Below, piece after piece: positions 29,016 to 41,037 of a stretch of DNA of 64,000 bases. Numbering within the stretch: the first letter of the stretch is position 1; every line of letters starts with the position of its first letter. Made by a program: the position numbers and the translations under genes. This DNA comes from Henckelia pumila (taxonomy: Eukaryota > Streptophyta > Magnoliopsida > Lamiales > Gesneriaceae). Below the pieces are notes generated by a model. It was given only the letters and a program-made list of their open reading frames with translations. It had not been told where the DNA came from and ran no database searches. The DNA lies in assembly GCF_033568475.1 (NCBI RefSeq), contig NC_133121.1, positions 131,782,375 through 131,846,374 of the forward strand, written 5' to 3'.

Positions 29016-31663
29016 TGAAACGACCCTAACTCTATAATAAATAAATATGCGGAATTTTTTTTTTTTTTTATATACTACAAAATAAAATATGTACATATAT
29101 GCCCATACATATATGCACAGGATAAAATATTTAAAATAAATACACAATTAAATACTTAAGAAAAAAAAATGCATTCTTTAAAATAATTAAACATCTGAGT
29201 CAACCCTAGAATTAAAAATATACTGCATAAATAAAATAATTAAAATATGTGCATGCACTAAAACATCTAATAAAATATTCCCATAAACCTCAACCACTAA
29301 AAATATAATAGAATGTTTCACATGACATCATGCACGGTGACTCAGAAGCTGTCACGGTCACGGGGCTACTGCAGCGCTGCTCATACGTCCTCACCACCGG
29401 TAGGAGTAACCTGCTCCTCTACGTACTCACCTGCACCATATCAGTGTAGTGAGCCTAGAGGCCCAACATGCATACTAACAAGGGTTCAAAATAATTTAAA
29501 ACAATTTAATACTAATACATACATATACATGAATGAGCATGCTTAAAAATTACATAACATAACTTACTTAAATAAACATAAATACATAATACATAACATA
29601 CATACTTGAGTTGTTGAGCATTTATTTTCTTAACATCGAATGGTCCTATCCGTAAGTGTGACCCATAGTGCGACTGATCAGTCTAAGAAACCATCGTACG
29701 AGGCTGGTGGCGAACCACCCATACATAAATGGCAGAAAACTGCCCATACATAAATGGCAGAAACTGCCCATACATAAATGGCCACACTACTTCAATTTCC
29801 ACCTAAAATATTTTATTTGCTCAACCATAGAAATTAAATCATAGCATAAAAATTGATTTCATGAATGCATGTACTTAAATAAATTGTGTGTCCTTCATAT
29901 ATATTTAATTTAATTTTCTTACTAACATATAAATATTAAAATAACTTAAATGCATAAAAATAATTAAATATATAATCAGGACACATGCAATTTTCTCATG
30001 GATGGTTCTGGACTGCTGGCCCTAACACTCAAGCCCATTTACTTAAATCTGGCCCATTAACACTGAGTCTGGCCCAATAACATAATTAAGCCCAATAAAC
30101 TTATTCTAAACCCAATTAAATAATTAAAGCCCATAATTAACCAATTCTGGCCCAATGGGCCCAAAAGCCCAAAGACTGACCCAATAACTTTCACGGGCCC
30201 TAAAGCTCATAAAAATTATTGGACTCACTTAATTAAATTAATTAAGCCCAAATAAAATTAAACTTAGCCCAAATCAATTAAATTGAGCCCAATAAAATTT
30301 TAAGATTTAATTAGGCCCATTAAACCTTTAATTAAACTTAAAACTCTAAAATAAAAAATACCCGAGCCCAACTAACTTAACCCGGACCCGGACCCAACTA
30401 ACTTGACCCACGACTTAACTGACCCGACCCGGACCAAGACCCGACCCAGAACCACCATGGAGCCCTAACCCGTCGGCCCCATCCCCTCTTCACAGATCTG
30501 CTGCAGCAGCCACTCCTTGGCTGCTGCGGCCGGAGCCCCACCGCCCAGACGTAGCCCACGTCTGGGCGGTTCGAACCCAGCCCTTAAACCCAAACCATGC
30601 AGCCCCAGCCATCACTACCGAGCCCCCTTCCCACGAACCCTACCTGCGCATCCAAGGGACCCGAACTCCACCAGCAGGCTTCCTGGGCTCGTTTGGCTCG
30701 AACCACTCGAGCCATTCGAGTCTAGGCCACCCTCTCTCGACCTAAGGTCCTTGACCAGCAGCTGGACATGCCATGGAGGAATAAAACGTGGGAATGATAG
30801 CATAAAACACTAGAACAATTTGCAACAGCAAACCGATGCCATTTTCTAAAAAAAAAAAAAAAAACTTAAAGGTTTCAATGCATACACCACACACACGAAA
30901 TTAGTACTGACATGACACAAAAAGAAACGAAAGAATCATGCCTTTCACCGTAAACGACGAGAAACACGGGCGTGGGACGGTTCCGGGACGACGGGGCGAC
31001 GAGAAACCTAAAAAAAACTTGAAGGGAATCGGTTATGGAGGTGCTGGAAACTGAAGTAGACGAAGGGGATGATGAACAGGAGGTGGGTGTCGGCTGATGA
31101 AGGGAATCCGTGGGGTCTTGGGTAGGTTAGGTTATTATTTTAATTAAAGTAGGCTTTTAGGTTAAATAAAATATATTAATAAGTTTTTTTTTTTTTTTTA
31201 AAAATATAAAATTCTAAAACTCCAATTAAAGGTTAAAATCGGATACTTAATTCAAAAATACAAAAATCCCGAAATATTAAGTTAGGGAATTTTTAAAGAT
31301 AATTAAAATCAATATTTTGGCTTATTTTGAATAAAAACGGGCTCCTAAAATTATATAAAATTAAATACTAAAAATATTGAGGTAATAAAACTCAAAATAA
31401 TATTTTAAGGCTCTAAAAAGGCTCATAAAATAATTTGGGTGGAAAGTCGTCATCTCGTCCGTCCATGGTCCCGTCTCCGCGATCAAATAATTAAAATACT
31501 AAAAATCATAAAAATCACTAATTATGGGTTAAATGCTTAAAAATAAATTAAATCATGCACAAATAATTCACATAATTATTTAACCCATAAATCATAAATT
31601 TAAATAATTAAATATCCTAATTATGCATGCGAATTTACGTATTTAAAAATACCGGGTGTTATA
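29016..31663 (-). repeat. E3 5' LTR (right)
   Basis: 2648 bp, matching 21540-24183 with about a dozen substitutions and small poly-A/T length changes. Its outer terminal dinucleotide has changed (TGTTATA in place of TGTTACA on the plus strand), so one end no longer has the canonical CA. The adjacent CCTTG duplication is intact. Confidence 0.93.
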
Positions 31664-32652
31664 CCTTGTGACTCGGAACAACAATTTCCGACTTACCCAT
31701 CGAATCATGGTAAGAGCGCCTAGCAACATCGCCCCATGATTCCCTAGGTATTACTGATAGTGCCTGCAAGAACCAGTAGATTTTGGTTAGCGTACAGTAC
31801 GGTCCCTTCATCCATATATCCCGATCGAATCAACAACCATTGGTGCATCGAGAGTCGTTCGAGATTCGATAACTATGCATAACATCTTGGAGATCAAATA
31901 GTGACATCGCATGTGTTACTTGGATAACCAATTAACCTAAAACACATCATGTACTCTGGCCAGAGATTCGTCACACTAATATCTCCTCAGATCGCATAGG
32001 ATATCCACACTCGCAAGTATGTGGTGAATCCTTGACAACAAATCATCGACTCCTATATGTGTCGTAACTGTACCCAATCCCGACACCTGATGACCCCAAT
32101 AGAGTCGGTAAATGAGTCAAAGTACAGTACTAGCATATAGAGTCTCAATGATGTTTCAAGTAATAAGGACTAATGGTGTACAACCAAAACCGCGGACTTT
32201 ATCCACTCGATAAGTGATAACCACTTGGAAAGTCCGAATAGAGTAGTTCGATCATTCATCATATGAATATCCATTTGCATGCTTTGAACATCTCTATGTT
32301 CCATACCAATGAAACGTGGTACTCGGAATCGCAAATGCTAGTCTCAATCTCGAGCGATCCTTATCCTTATTTGTGGACGGCTCAATTGACTAGGAACAGT
32401 TTAGAATATACAGTGACTATAAGATGTGTTTCATGATAGCCATCCCCATGTGCTACCACATCTTACATACACTATAGTATATTCAAGGTCTTTATCAAAA
32501 CAACAATAGTATATCATAATATATCAATATGAAGAAAGATAAAGTCAATGCCATTATAAAGTGTAAATTATATTAAACAAAAGATTGTTTTACATAGAGT
32601 CATAAAAGCCCTTAGCCACAAGTTGGCTAACCGGGCACCCACTCTTTCACTT

Positions 32653-33165
32653 ACATGGCTCGTGAATTACCACGGGCTTTTGAGTACCAGGGTGGTGGAT
32701 CACCTGGGTTTACATGGCTCGTGAATTACCACGGGCTTTTGAGTACCAGGGTGGTGGATCACCTGGGTTTACATGGCTCGTGAATTACCACGGGCTTTTG
32801 AGTACCAGGGTGGTGGATCACCTGGGTTTACATGACTCGTGAATTACCACGGGCTTTTGAGTACCAGGGTGGTGGATCACCTGGGTTTTTTGGTGCCAGG
32901 GTGACAGATCACCTGGACTTACATGGCTCGTGAATTACCACGGGCTTTTGAGTACCAGGGTGGTGGATCACCTGGGTTTACATGGCTCGTGAATTACCAC
33001 AGGCTTTTGAGTACCAGGGTGGTGGATCACCTGGGTTTTTTGGTGCCAGGGTGGCAGATCACCTGGACTTACATGGCTCATGAATTACCACGGGCTTTTG
33101 AGTACCAGGGTGGTGGATCACCTGGGTCTACATGACTCGTGAATTACCACGGGATTTTGAGTATT
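32653..33165. repeat. E1 3'-region tandem repeats, right part
   Basis: Four consecutive 59-bp units begin at 32653, 32712, 32771 and 32830, then 59+32-bp composite units begin at about 32921. Modules are ACATGGCTCGTGAATTACC ... GGATCACCTGGGTTT and GGTGCCAGGGTGGCAGATC. The array continues the repeats at 20330-20635 across the E2 insertion. Confidence 0.9.
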
Positions 33166-33245
33166 TTTGCGATTTACAATAGATCAAAACATACCTTTTA
33201 TTTATACAAATGGCAGAAACATAATTTACAGGCGTATATGTACTT

Positions 33246-36200
33246 TTAAGGATAATAAGACTTAAGATGCAGAGTATTCCAGGGCCTCTGTAGGACTTTG
33301 CCCCGGCTGTCCTCCAAATACCAGGCGCTCCTTCCTATCCTCCGAATTACTTTGTAAGGTCCTTCCCACTTTGCTTCTAGCTTCTTTACCCCTCCTGCCG
33401 GGTTAACTTTCTTCAGTACCAAATCTCCTATCTGGAATTCCCTGGTTTTGACCTTTTGATTGAACGCCTTGATTATCCTGCTCCGATAGGCTTCCATTCG
33501 AATAGCGGCCCGTTCTCTTTTTTCTTCAATCAGGTCTAATTCTTGTGTCCTGTCCATGATTTCTCCCTCTTGGTGAGCTCTCACCCGGGGGGAGATCTGT
33601 CCTATTTCCACTGGGATCACAGCCTCGGACCCATACACCAAGCTAAAGGGTGTTTCTCCTGTGGCCGTCCTGGGGGTAGTGCGGTAAGACCATAGCATAC
33701 CGGAAACCTCCTCCACCCAACTTTTACCAGCACCAAAGAGTCGGGTTTGTAAAGTTTGGATGATAGTCCTGTTAGTTACTTCCGTTTGTCCGTTGCTTTG
33801 GGGGTACGCCACGGAAGTGAATACCTGCTTTACCATCATCTCTGTGCACCAATCTTTTATTTTCTTTCCCTGGAACTGCCTCCCATTGTCCGAGACAAGC
33901 TTCCGAGGTAAACCAAATCGGCAAACAATGTTCTTCCAAATGAATCCCAACACCTCCTCTTCAGTGATTCTTGCTAATGGCTCAGCCTCCACCCATTTAG
34001 AAAAATAATCCACTGCCACCAGCAAGAACTTTTTCTGTCCGAGGCCCACAGGAAATGGTCCCACGATATCCATGCCCCACTGATCAAAAGGGCAGGATGC
34101 CCACATCGGTTGTAACTCCGCTGCTGGCTTATGAGAAAAGTTTCCAAACCTTTGGCATCCTTCACATGTCTTGACTACCTGCCGGGCATCCTGCTGCAGG
34201 GTGGGCCACCAATATCCCGCCAATAGGGTACGCCGGACCAAGCTCAGAGCCCCTCCGTGATCTCCGCAACAGCCTTCGTGTATTTCCTGAAGTACATACC
34301 TCACTTCTCCTTGGGCTAGGCACCTTAGCAAGGGACCCTGAAAAGATCGCCGGTATAACTTTTCATTAATCAGGGTGAATCGAGCTACCTGCCTCCTGAG
34401 CTTCCGGGCATGTGCCTCCTCCCCAGGAAGGATTCCTGTCTGCAAGTACTCTACAAGGGGAGCCATCCAGGATCTTTCCGAGGCCTCTTCCTCCCTTCCT
34501 TCAATGGCCATCACCGACCCGGACTGCTGTATCACCTCCCGGCTATCAATACCAGTGAGGGATGATGCCACCCTGGCTAGGGCGTCTGCCTCCGCATTAT
34601 GCTCCCTGGGAATTTGCTCAATGCTCCAGCTAGAAAATTCTTCTTCCTGCTGTTTGATAAGTCCCACATACTCCTGCAATCTCTTCTCTCTGATGCTAAA
34701 AGTTCCCTGGACTTGCTGTACTACCAGTTGAGAATCCGAATATACAATCACATGTCTGGATCCCGCCTCCCGAGCCAATTTCAAGCCCGAGATTACTGCT
34801 TCATACTCTGCTTCATTGTTTGACTTGAAAGATGATAATCTTATCGCCACTTTAGTTTTTTCCTGAGTGGGAGAAATGAGGATCACCCCCACTCCGCTTC
34901 CTTCCAAACTGCTGGCCCCATCCACAAAGATTCTCCACACTTCCTCCTGTCCAAATGTGATGACCTCGGTCAGAAAGTCAGACAAAGCTTGTGCCTTAAT
35001 AGCTGCCCGAGGCCTGTATTCTATATCGTATTCTCCCAATTCCACTGCCCACTTGACCAACCGACCTGAAACATCCGGTTGAGTCATCACTCGGCCCAAG
35101 GGGCTATTGGTCAGGACAGTGACCGGATGCGATAGGAAGTAAGGTCGGAGCTTCCAGGCAGTCAAAATAAGGGTCAGGGCCATCTTTTCCATTTCACTGT
35201 ATCGGATCTCGGGCCCCTTCAGAGCATGACTTACATAATAAACTGGCTTCTGATCTCCTCCCTCTTCCTTTATTAACACCGTGCTCACAGCAAACTGTGT
35301 CGTGGAGATATAAACCCACAATCTCTCCCCTGGTTCGGGCTTAACTAGGATGGGCAGATTTGCCAGATGCTCCTTTAATTACTGGAAAGCCCGTTCACAA
35401 TCCTCCATCCATCCAAATCTCCGGGCCTTCCTCAACACCTGAAAGAAAGGATGACTCCGGTGGGCAAACCGAGCAACAAAACGAGACAGGGCAGTGACTC
35501 CTCCAGTCAACCGCTGCACTTCCCTAACGGAGGAGGGTGATGGAATCTCCCTTAGGATTTTTACTTTCTCCGAGTTTACCTCTATTCCTCTCTCGGTCAC
35601 TACGAATCCTTAGAATTTCCCGCTTTTCACTCCAAACACGCACTTGGCCGGGTTAAGCTTTACCCCGTACCTTTGCAAGGTACCAAAGGTTTCTTCCAAG
35701 TCAGGAATAAAATGGTTCATGGTCCTGGATTTTACCAGAATATCATCCACATATACCTCGATATTTCGGCCCAATTGATTTTTGAAAACTCTGTCCATCA
35801 TCCTTTGATAGGTGGCTCCTGCATTCTTTAACCCAAAAGGCATAACCACATAACAAAACGTTCCTCCTAACGTAACAAAACTGACCTTATCCTGATCTTC
35901 CCTACCAAGGGGAATTTGATGGTATCCCTGGTAAGCATCCATAAAGCAAAGCAGCTCATAACCAGAGGTAGAATCTACTAACTGATCAATCCGGGGGAGG
36001 GGATAGCAATCCTTGGGGCAGGCTTTGTTTAAGTCTCGGAAATCTATGCACATCCTCCATTTCCCTGTACTTTTGGGTACCAGCACTACGTTAAATAACC
36101 AAGTAGGAAACTGTACCTCTTTAACGTGCCCCGCTTCTAGAAGTTCCCGGACTTGCTCAGCAATGACCTTGTATTTATCCGCCCCGAAGTGTCTCTTCTT

Positions 36201-36749
36201 TTGCCTGACGGGCCGGGATCCTAAGAGGATATTTAGCCTATGTTCTGCCAAATAGGCCAGGACTCTAGTTAGCTCCTTGGGAGACCAGGCAAACACATCC
36301 GCGTTCTGGGTCAGGCAGGTCTTTAATTGCTCAACCAAAGCAGGCTCCATCCCCCGAGCCACCCGGGCGATCTTCCCTGGCTGTCCAGGCACTACCTCCA
36401 CCTCCTCATTTTCTTCTTTTACTTCTCCTACTGCGCACACCTCTTCTTGTCTGGAACTATCTCTCCTCTCCGTCCCTCGTGCCCTCTTGTTATCCACCCG
36501 GATGGTGTCCGCATAACACCGTCGGGATGAGTGTTGATCTCCCTTTACTTCTCCAACTCGATTCCCCAACGAGAATTTGATCTTTTGGTGGTAATCGAAA
36601 GCGACAGCCCTGAAGGCATTTAAGGCCGGCCTTCCCAGGATAATATTGTAGGAAGATGGGGCCTCCACCACGGTGAAGAGGGTCATGACAGTCTTATTTG
36701 TATCGCCCGATCCTAACGTAATAGGCAACCACACTTCTCCTTTAGGCCA
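33246..36749 (-). pseudogene. E1 pol: protease remainder, RT, RNase H, second RNase H, integrase
   Basis: Immediately after the E4 insertion point the protease resumes (GEVWLPITLGSGDTN, NIILGRPALNAF). Reverse transcriptase shows GKWRMCIDFRDLNKACPK and the catalytic VYVDDILVKS. A first RNase H (YYVSHALKGPEIRYSEMEKM) is followed by a second, archaeal-type RNase H (WRIFVDGASSLEGSGVGVIL, EYEAVISGLKLA, REHNAEADALAR), the hallmark of Tat elements. Integrase follows with CEGCQRFG, VGPFPVG, VSDNGRQF and PQSNGQTE. The whole stretch is in one frame, interrupted only by nonsense codons at 35610-35612 (after GVKSGKF) and at 35379-35381 (after CERAFQ). The 3' end is TAA at 33246-33248. Confidence 0.88.
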
Positions 36750-38072
36750 TGTAGTGACCCTTACCCGGATCACCTACTAACAGAACTTAGGCATGCAATT
36801 AATTTAATTAAACAGATATCAGAATAAAACTACGGAAACCATAAACATTATACAATCCCAAGTAAAGAAATCTGTAATTTATCCAAATAATATACAACCA
36901 AATCGAATAGCTGTATCAACCTCAAAACAACAGAAATAAAACCTAGACGAAGCTCCAACTGGTCAACCACTGACTAGCCCCTCCTGGATCCACCCGCCTC
37001 GTCTAATCGCAAACCTGCCCCATGGAATAGGGTGTCCAGAAACACAGAGTACGAGACGTGAGCATAAAACGCTCAGTACGAGAGTATGAGTATACATGCA
37101 TGCAAAGTGAACTCCCTATAAACTCGAGGTCAAGGATCAGATAACAGAGACAGACCGGGCCCTGGTATGTAGCACGCTGTTCCGTCGCTTCAGGAGGTGG
37201 CTCCCATACCATAATACCAGTGGATATGCCGGACCCAAATCGATGGAAGTCCAACCACTAACAGGATAGGAAAAAACCCTACTAACAGACATCTCGAAGG
37301 AGATAGCTCAGTATGCAAATGAATACAGCATAAATCAATGACATATAAACCATGCAGTCACATAATACATGCATACTCAGTCAGAATATCTCGAACAGTA
37401 CTTCCGTACCTCAAAACAGTGCAAGCTCTACCAACTCTAGGTCCACGCCTATAGTCTGCTCTACACTGCCAAATGATACTACTATCATTAAAGTGCTCTA
37501 AAAGCCTTAACTAAGCTATTGCATACTCCTAAATATTTATAGGAAGCAAAAGCTATACCTTCGTCCGTCGCTAGCCCTTTGATGTCGATGCCTCCAAAAC
37601 TTGGGCACAACTCCGCTACGACTACCGAACGCCTCGCCGACCGCCGGGTCAAGCCTAGGAAGGCTAGAACAACTCGAATAGACTAGAAAGGAGAGGGAAA
37701 CACTTGGAATTGGCAATTGAAAATGAAGCCTCGGCCCTCTATTTATAGACAACGATCGGAACTTCCGATCCTCGATCGAAACGTCCGATCCTACCATCGG
37801 AGCTTCCAAAGATCCTGATCTGCCACATGTCAAAATATCACTTGTTGACTCCGGATAGAGGTGATCGGAGCTTCCGATCCTGATCGAAGCTTCCGATCCA
37901 ACCACACGTCATGCCTGACGTAATATTATCGATGCCTCCGATCGCTCATCGGAGCTTCTGATCCTGTTCGGAGCTTCCGATCGTGCCTTCGGATCTTCCG
38001 ATCTGTCCGATACCCAATTTATTTAATTAGCATTACTCCTTTAATTACTCAATTAGGGTACGGACTACTACA
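36750..38072 (-). repeat. E4 3' LTR (left)
   Basis: 1323 bp, matching 42700-44023. On the coding strand U3 begins at 38072. A TATA box (CTATAAATAGAG) lies at about 37738-37750, and upstream of it is the palindromic motif array. Confidence 0.92.
37753..38005 (-). repeat. Palindromic motif array in E4 left LTR
   Basis: Nine variants of the imperfect palindrome GATCGGAGCTTCCGATC are scattered through about 250 bp directly upstream of the minus-strand TATA box. Examples begin near 37754, 37773, 37795, 37863, 37882, 37929, 37948, 37968 and 37988. The position in U3 suggests protein-binding enhancer elements; no factor is assigned. Confidence 0.75.
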
Positions 38073-38088
38073 TTCTCCCCCACTTAAG
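38073..38088 (-). promoter_or_regulatory. E4 polypurine tract
   Basis: On the minus strand CTTAAGTGGGGGAGAA directly precedes the LTR start TGTAGTAG. Position and purine content fit the polypurine tract. Confidence 0.8.
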
Positions 38089-38227
38089 ATATTTCGTCCT
38101 CGAAATCAAATCTTAAGTAACGAATGCAATACAGAAATCAGAAACATTCTTTATTCAAATCAAACGTTTACAGAGTTTGCAACTGAATACAACTTAAAGA
38201 ATGAAATCAAAACAACTCAGGATGGTC

Positions 38228-41037
38228 TTAACGCATCTTGTCCTCAAGCTCCCAAGTAGTTTTCTCAGTACCTCGGCGCTGCCACTGAACTAAAACCAAA
38301 GGAATGACTTTGTTCCGTAAAACCTTATCCTTATAATCCAGGATACGAATAGGTTTCTCAACATAAGTCAAATCCTTGTTCACCTGAACCTCAGACCGCT
38401 GCAGAATATGAGATTTATCCTCCACATACCGTCGCAACAGAGATACGTGGAACACGTCGTGGATACTGGATAGATGAGGTGGCAAAGCTAGTCGATAAGC
38501 CAAATCGCCAATGCTCTCCAAGATCTCAAACGGACCGATAAACCTGGGAGACAACTTGCCCTTAAGGCCGAATCTGAGAATCTTGCGGAAAGGTGACACT
38601 CTCAGAAACACTTTCTCCCCGACATCGAACTGCAAAGGCCTACGCTTGATATTAGCATAGCTGGTCTGACGATCCTGTGCAGTCTTAATCCGTTTTTTGA
38701 TCTGATCAACAATGTCTATCGCCTGCTGGATAAACTCCGGTCTCTCAGCCTGTCTCTCCCCCACTTCTTCCCAGAAGAGTGGAGTACGACAACGTCGCCC
38801 GTACAACGCCTCAAAAGGTGCCATCCCAATACTAGTATGGTAGCTGTTGTTGTACGCGAACTTGATCAATGGCAAATGATCCTGTCAGGCTGAACCAAAA
38901 TCCATGACGCACGCTCTAAGCATATCCTCCAAAGTATGGATAGTGCGCTCTGACTGACCATCAGTCTCCGGATGATAGGCAGTACTCAAACTGAGAGTAG
39001 TACCCATCGCACGCTGAACACTCCCCCAAAATCTAGAAGTAAACCTGGGGTCCCGATCGCTGACAATGCTCACCGGCACTCCATGAAGTCGAACGATCTT
39101 CTGAATGTACATCTGTGCCATGCGATCCACAGAGTACTCTCGGCTATAGACAATGAAATGCGCTGACTTGGTGAGTCGGTCCACCACAACCTAGATAGCA
39201 TCACAGTTCCTCGGGGATACCGGCAAATGGGTCACAAAGTCCATTGTGATAAACTCCCATTTCCATTCAGGAATAGGCAGACTGTGAAGCAATCCTCCAG
39301 GTCATCGGTGCTCTGCCTTGACCTGTTGACATACCAAACATCTCGAAACAAACTGATAAACACTGCGTTTCATTCCTTTCCACCAGAACGAGTACGTAGA
39401 TCCTTGTACATCTTGTTGCTCCCAGGATGAATACTCAACTTAGTGCGATGTGCCTGAGACAAAATCTCCTCTCGCAACTCTTCATCCTGTGGAATCACAA
39501 GCCTACCAGACAAACACAGAAAGCCATCTGACTGATAATGAAATCCAGACGAGCTACCCTCATTAGCTAGACGAGCTAAACGCTGGGTCTTCGAATCAGA
39601 CATCTGAGCATCTCGGATCCGCGAATACAAAGCTGGCTCAGATAATATCGCAAACATCTGGATACTCTGCATACCTTTCTTATGCTTGAAGGTATAACCT
39701 GAAGTACAACAGTCACTGATCGCACTAGACATCGAACAAGTCTGAAGTGCAGATAGTCGCACCTTGCGACTCAAGACATCAGCGGTGAGATTAGCAGCTC
39801 CCGGATGGTACTTTATCTCGCAATCATAGTCCTTAAGCAAGTCCATCCAACGTCTCTGCCTCATGTTCAACTCCGCCTGAGTGAACAAATACTTGAGACT
39901 CTTATGGTCGGTGAAGATCTCAAATTTCTCGCCATACAGATAATGACGCCAGATCTTCAAAGCAAACACAATGGCTGCCAATTCCAAATCATGGACTGGA
40001 TAGTTGTCCTCGTGAAGCTTCAGCTGTCTAGAAGCGTATGCGATCACATGCCCATTCTGAGTCAGGACACAACCTAACCCCTGAAGAAAAGCATCCGTGT
40101 AAACCACATACTCTCCAGATCCTGACGGTAATGCCAACACCGGCGCAGAAGTCAACCGCCGTCGAAGCTCACAGAAATTCTCCTCACACTCGAAGGACCA
40201 CTCGAAATCCACACCCTTGCGGGTAAGCTGCGTCAAAGGTCGAGCTAGTTGAGAGAAGTTCAGAATGAAGCGACGATAATACCCTGCTAGACCCAGAAAA
40301 CTACGGATCTCAGCAACTGTCGTCGGATGCGACCAATTAAGTACCGCTTCAATCTTGCTTGGATCAACAGAAATCCCCTCCCTGGATATGATATGGCCAA
40401 GAAAGACCACTCTATCCATCCAGAACTCACACTTGCTCAGCTTGGCATACAACTGCTCATCTCGAAGAGTCTGCAGTACCAACGCAAGTGAGAAACATGC
40501 TTTTACGTATTACGCGAATACACCAAGATGTCGTCAATGAAGACCACGACAAACTTATCCAAATACTCCCTGAAGACACGGTTCATCAGATCCATGAATA
40601 TAGCCGGCGCATTAGTCAAACCAAATGGCATTACTAGAAACTCGTAATGCCCATAGCGAGTACGGAATGCAGTCTTGGCTACGTCCTGATCACGGACTCT
40701 CAACTGATGATACCCAGATCTCAAGTCAATCTTGGAGTAAACTGACGTGCCCTGCAGCTGATCAAACAAGTCATCAATACGAGGCAACGGATACTTGTTC
40801 TTCATAGTGACTCGATTCAGCTGCCGATAGTCAATGCACAGCCGCATCGACCCATCCTTCTTCTTTACAAAAAGAACAGGAGCTCCCCAAGGAGATACAC
40901 TAGGACGAATGTACCCCTTGTCCAAAAGATCCTGTAGCTGATTCTTCAACTCACGCATCTCTGACGGAGCCAGACGATACGGTGCTCGAGAAATAGGTGA
41001 AGTACCCGGCATCAACTCTATGCCGAACTCGACTTTC
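38228..41037 (-). pseudogene. E4 pol: RT, RNase H, integrase, chromodomain (broken)
   Basis: Reverse transcriptase is recognised by [19 protein letters not shown] and [10 protein letters not shown]. RNase H has [13 protein letters not shown] and [10 protein letters not shown]. Integrase has [28 protein letters not shown] and [10 protein letters not shown]. The C-terminus VLVQWQRRGTEKTTWELEDKM is chromodomain-like. Lesions seen: an extra T near 41050 at the protease-RT junction, an in-frame TAA at 40503-40505, a one-base loss near 40488, another near 39390, and stops at 39302-39304, 39191-39193 and 38885-38887. It is related to E3 pol but clearly a different family, since LTRs and gag differ. 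Confidence 0.88.

Larger units (their letters stand above)
21540..31663 (-). mobile_element. E3: Tekay/Del-like chromovirus, full length but disabled
   Basis: The element has two 2.64-kb LTRs, the target duplication CCTTG (21535-21539 and 31664-31668), an initiator-Met primer site and a strong polypurine tract. On the minus strand it carries gag, then protease, reverse transcriptase, RNase H, integrase and a chromodomain-like C-terminus. By eye the LTRs differ at only about a dozen substitutions, so this is a recent insertion, the youngest in the nest and the innermost. It is broken by a small deletion in the reverse transcriptase and a nonsense codon in the integrase. Confidence 0.92.
20636..32649. 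mobile_element. E2: probable solo LTR split by E3
   Basis: The two parts, 20636-21539 and 31669-32649, rejoin to about 1.88 kb with ends TGTTGG and CTTTCA, giving TG...CA. They are flanked by the 5-bp duplication CTTAC (20631-20635 and 32650-32654). There is no open reading frame, primer site or second LTR, so the simplest reading is a solo LTR left by recombination. Read on the minus strand it starts TGAAAGAGTGGGTGCCCGG, which I associate from memory with copia (SIRE/Maximus-like) LTRs; the superfamily is uncertain. Confidence 0.65.

Noticed and set aside
20330-33165. Regular direct repeats suggesting a CRISPR-like array
   Set aside because: The 59/32-bp modules are contiguous tandem repeats without unique spacers, inside a plant retrotransposon.
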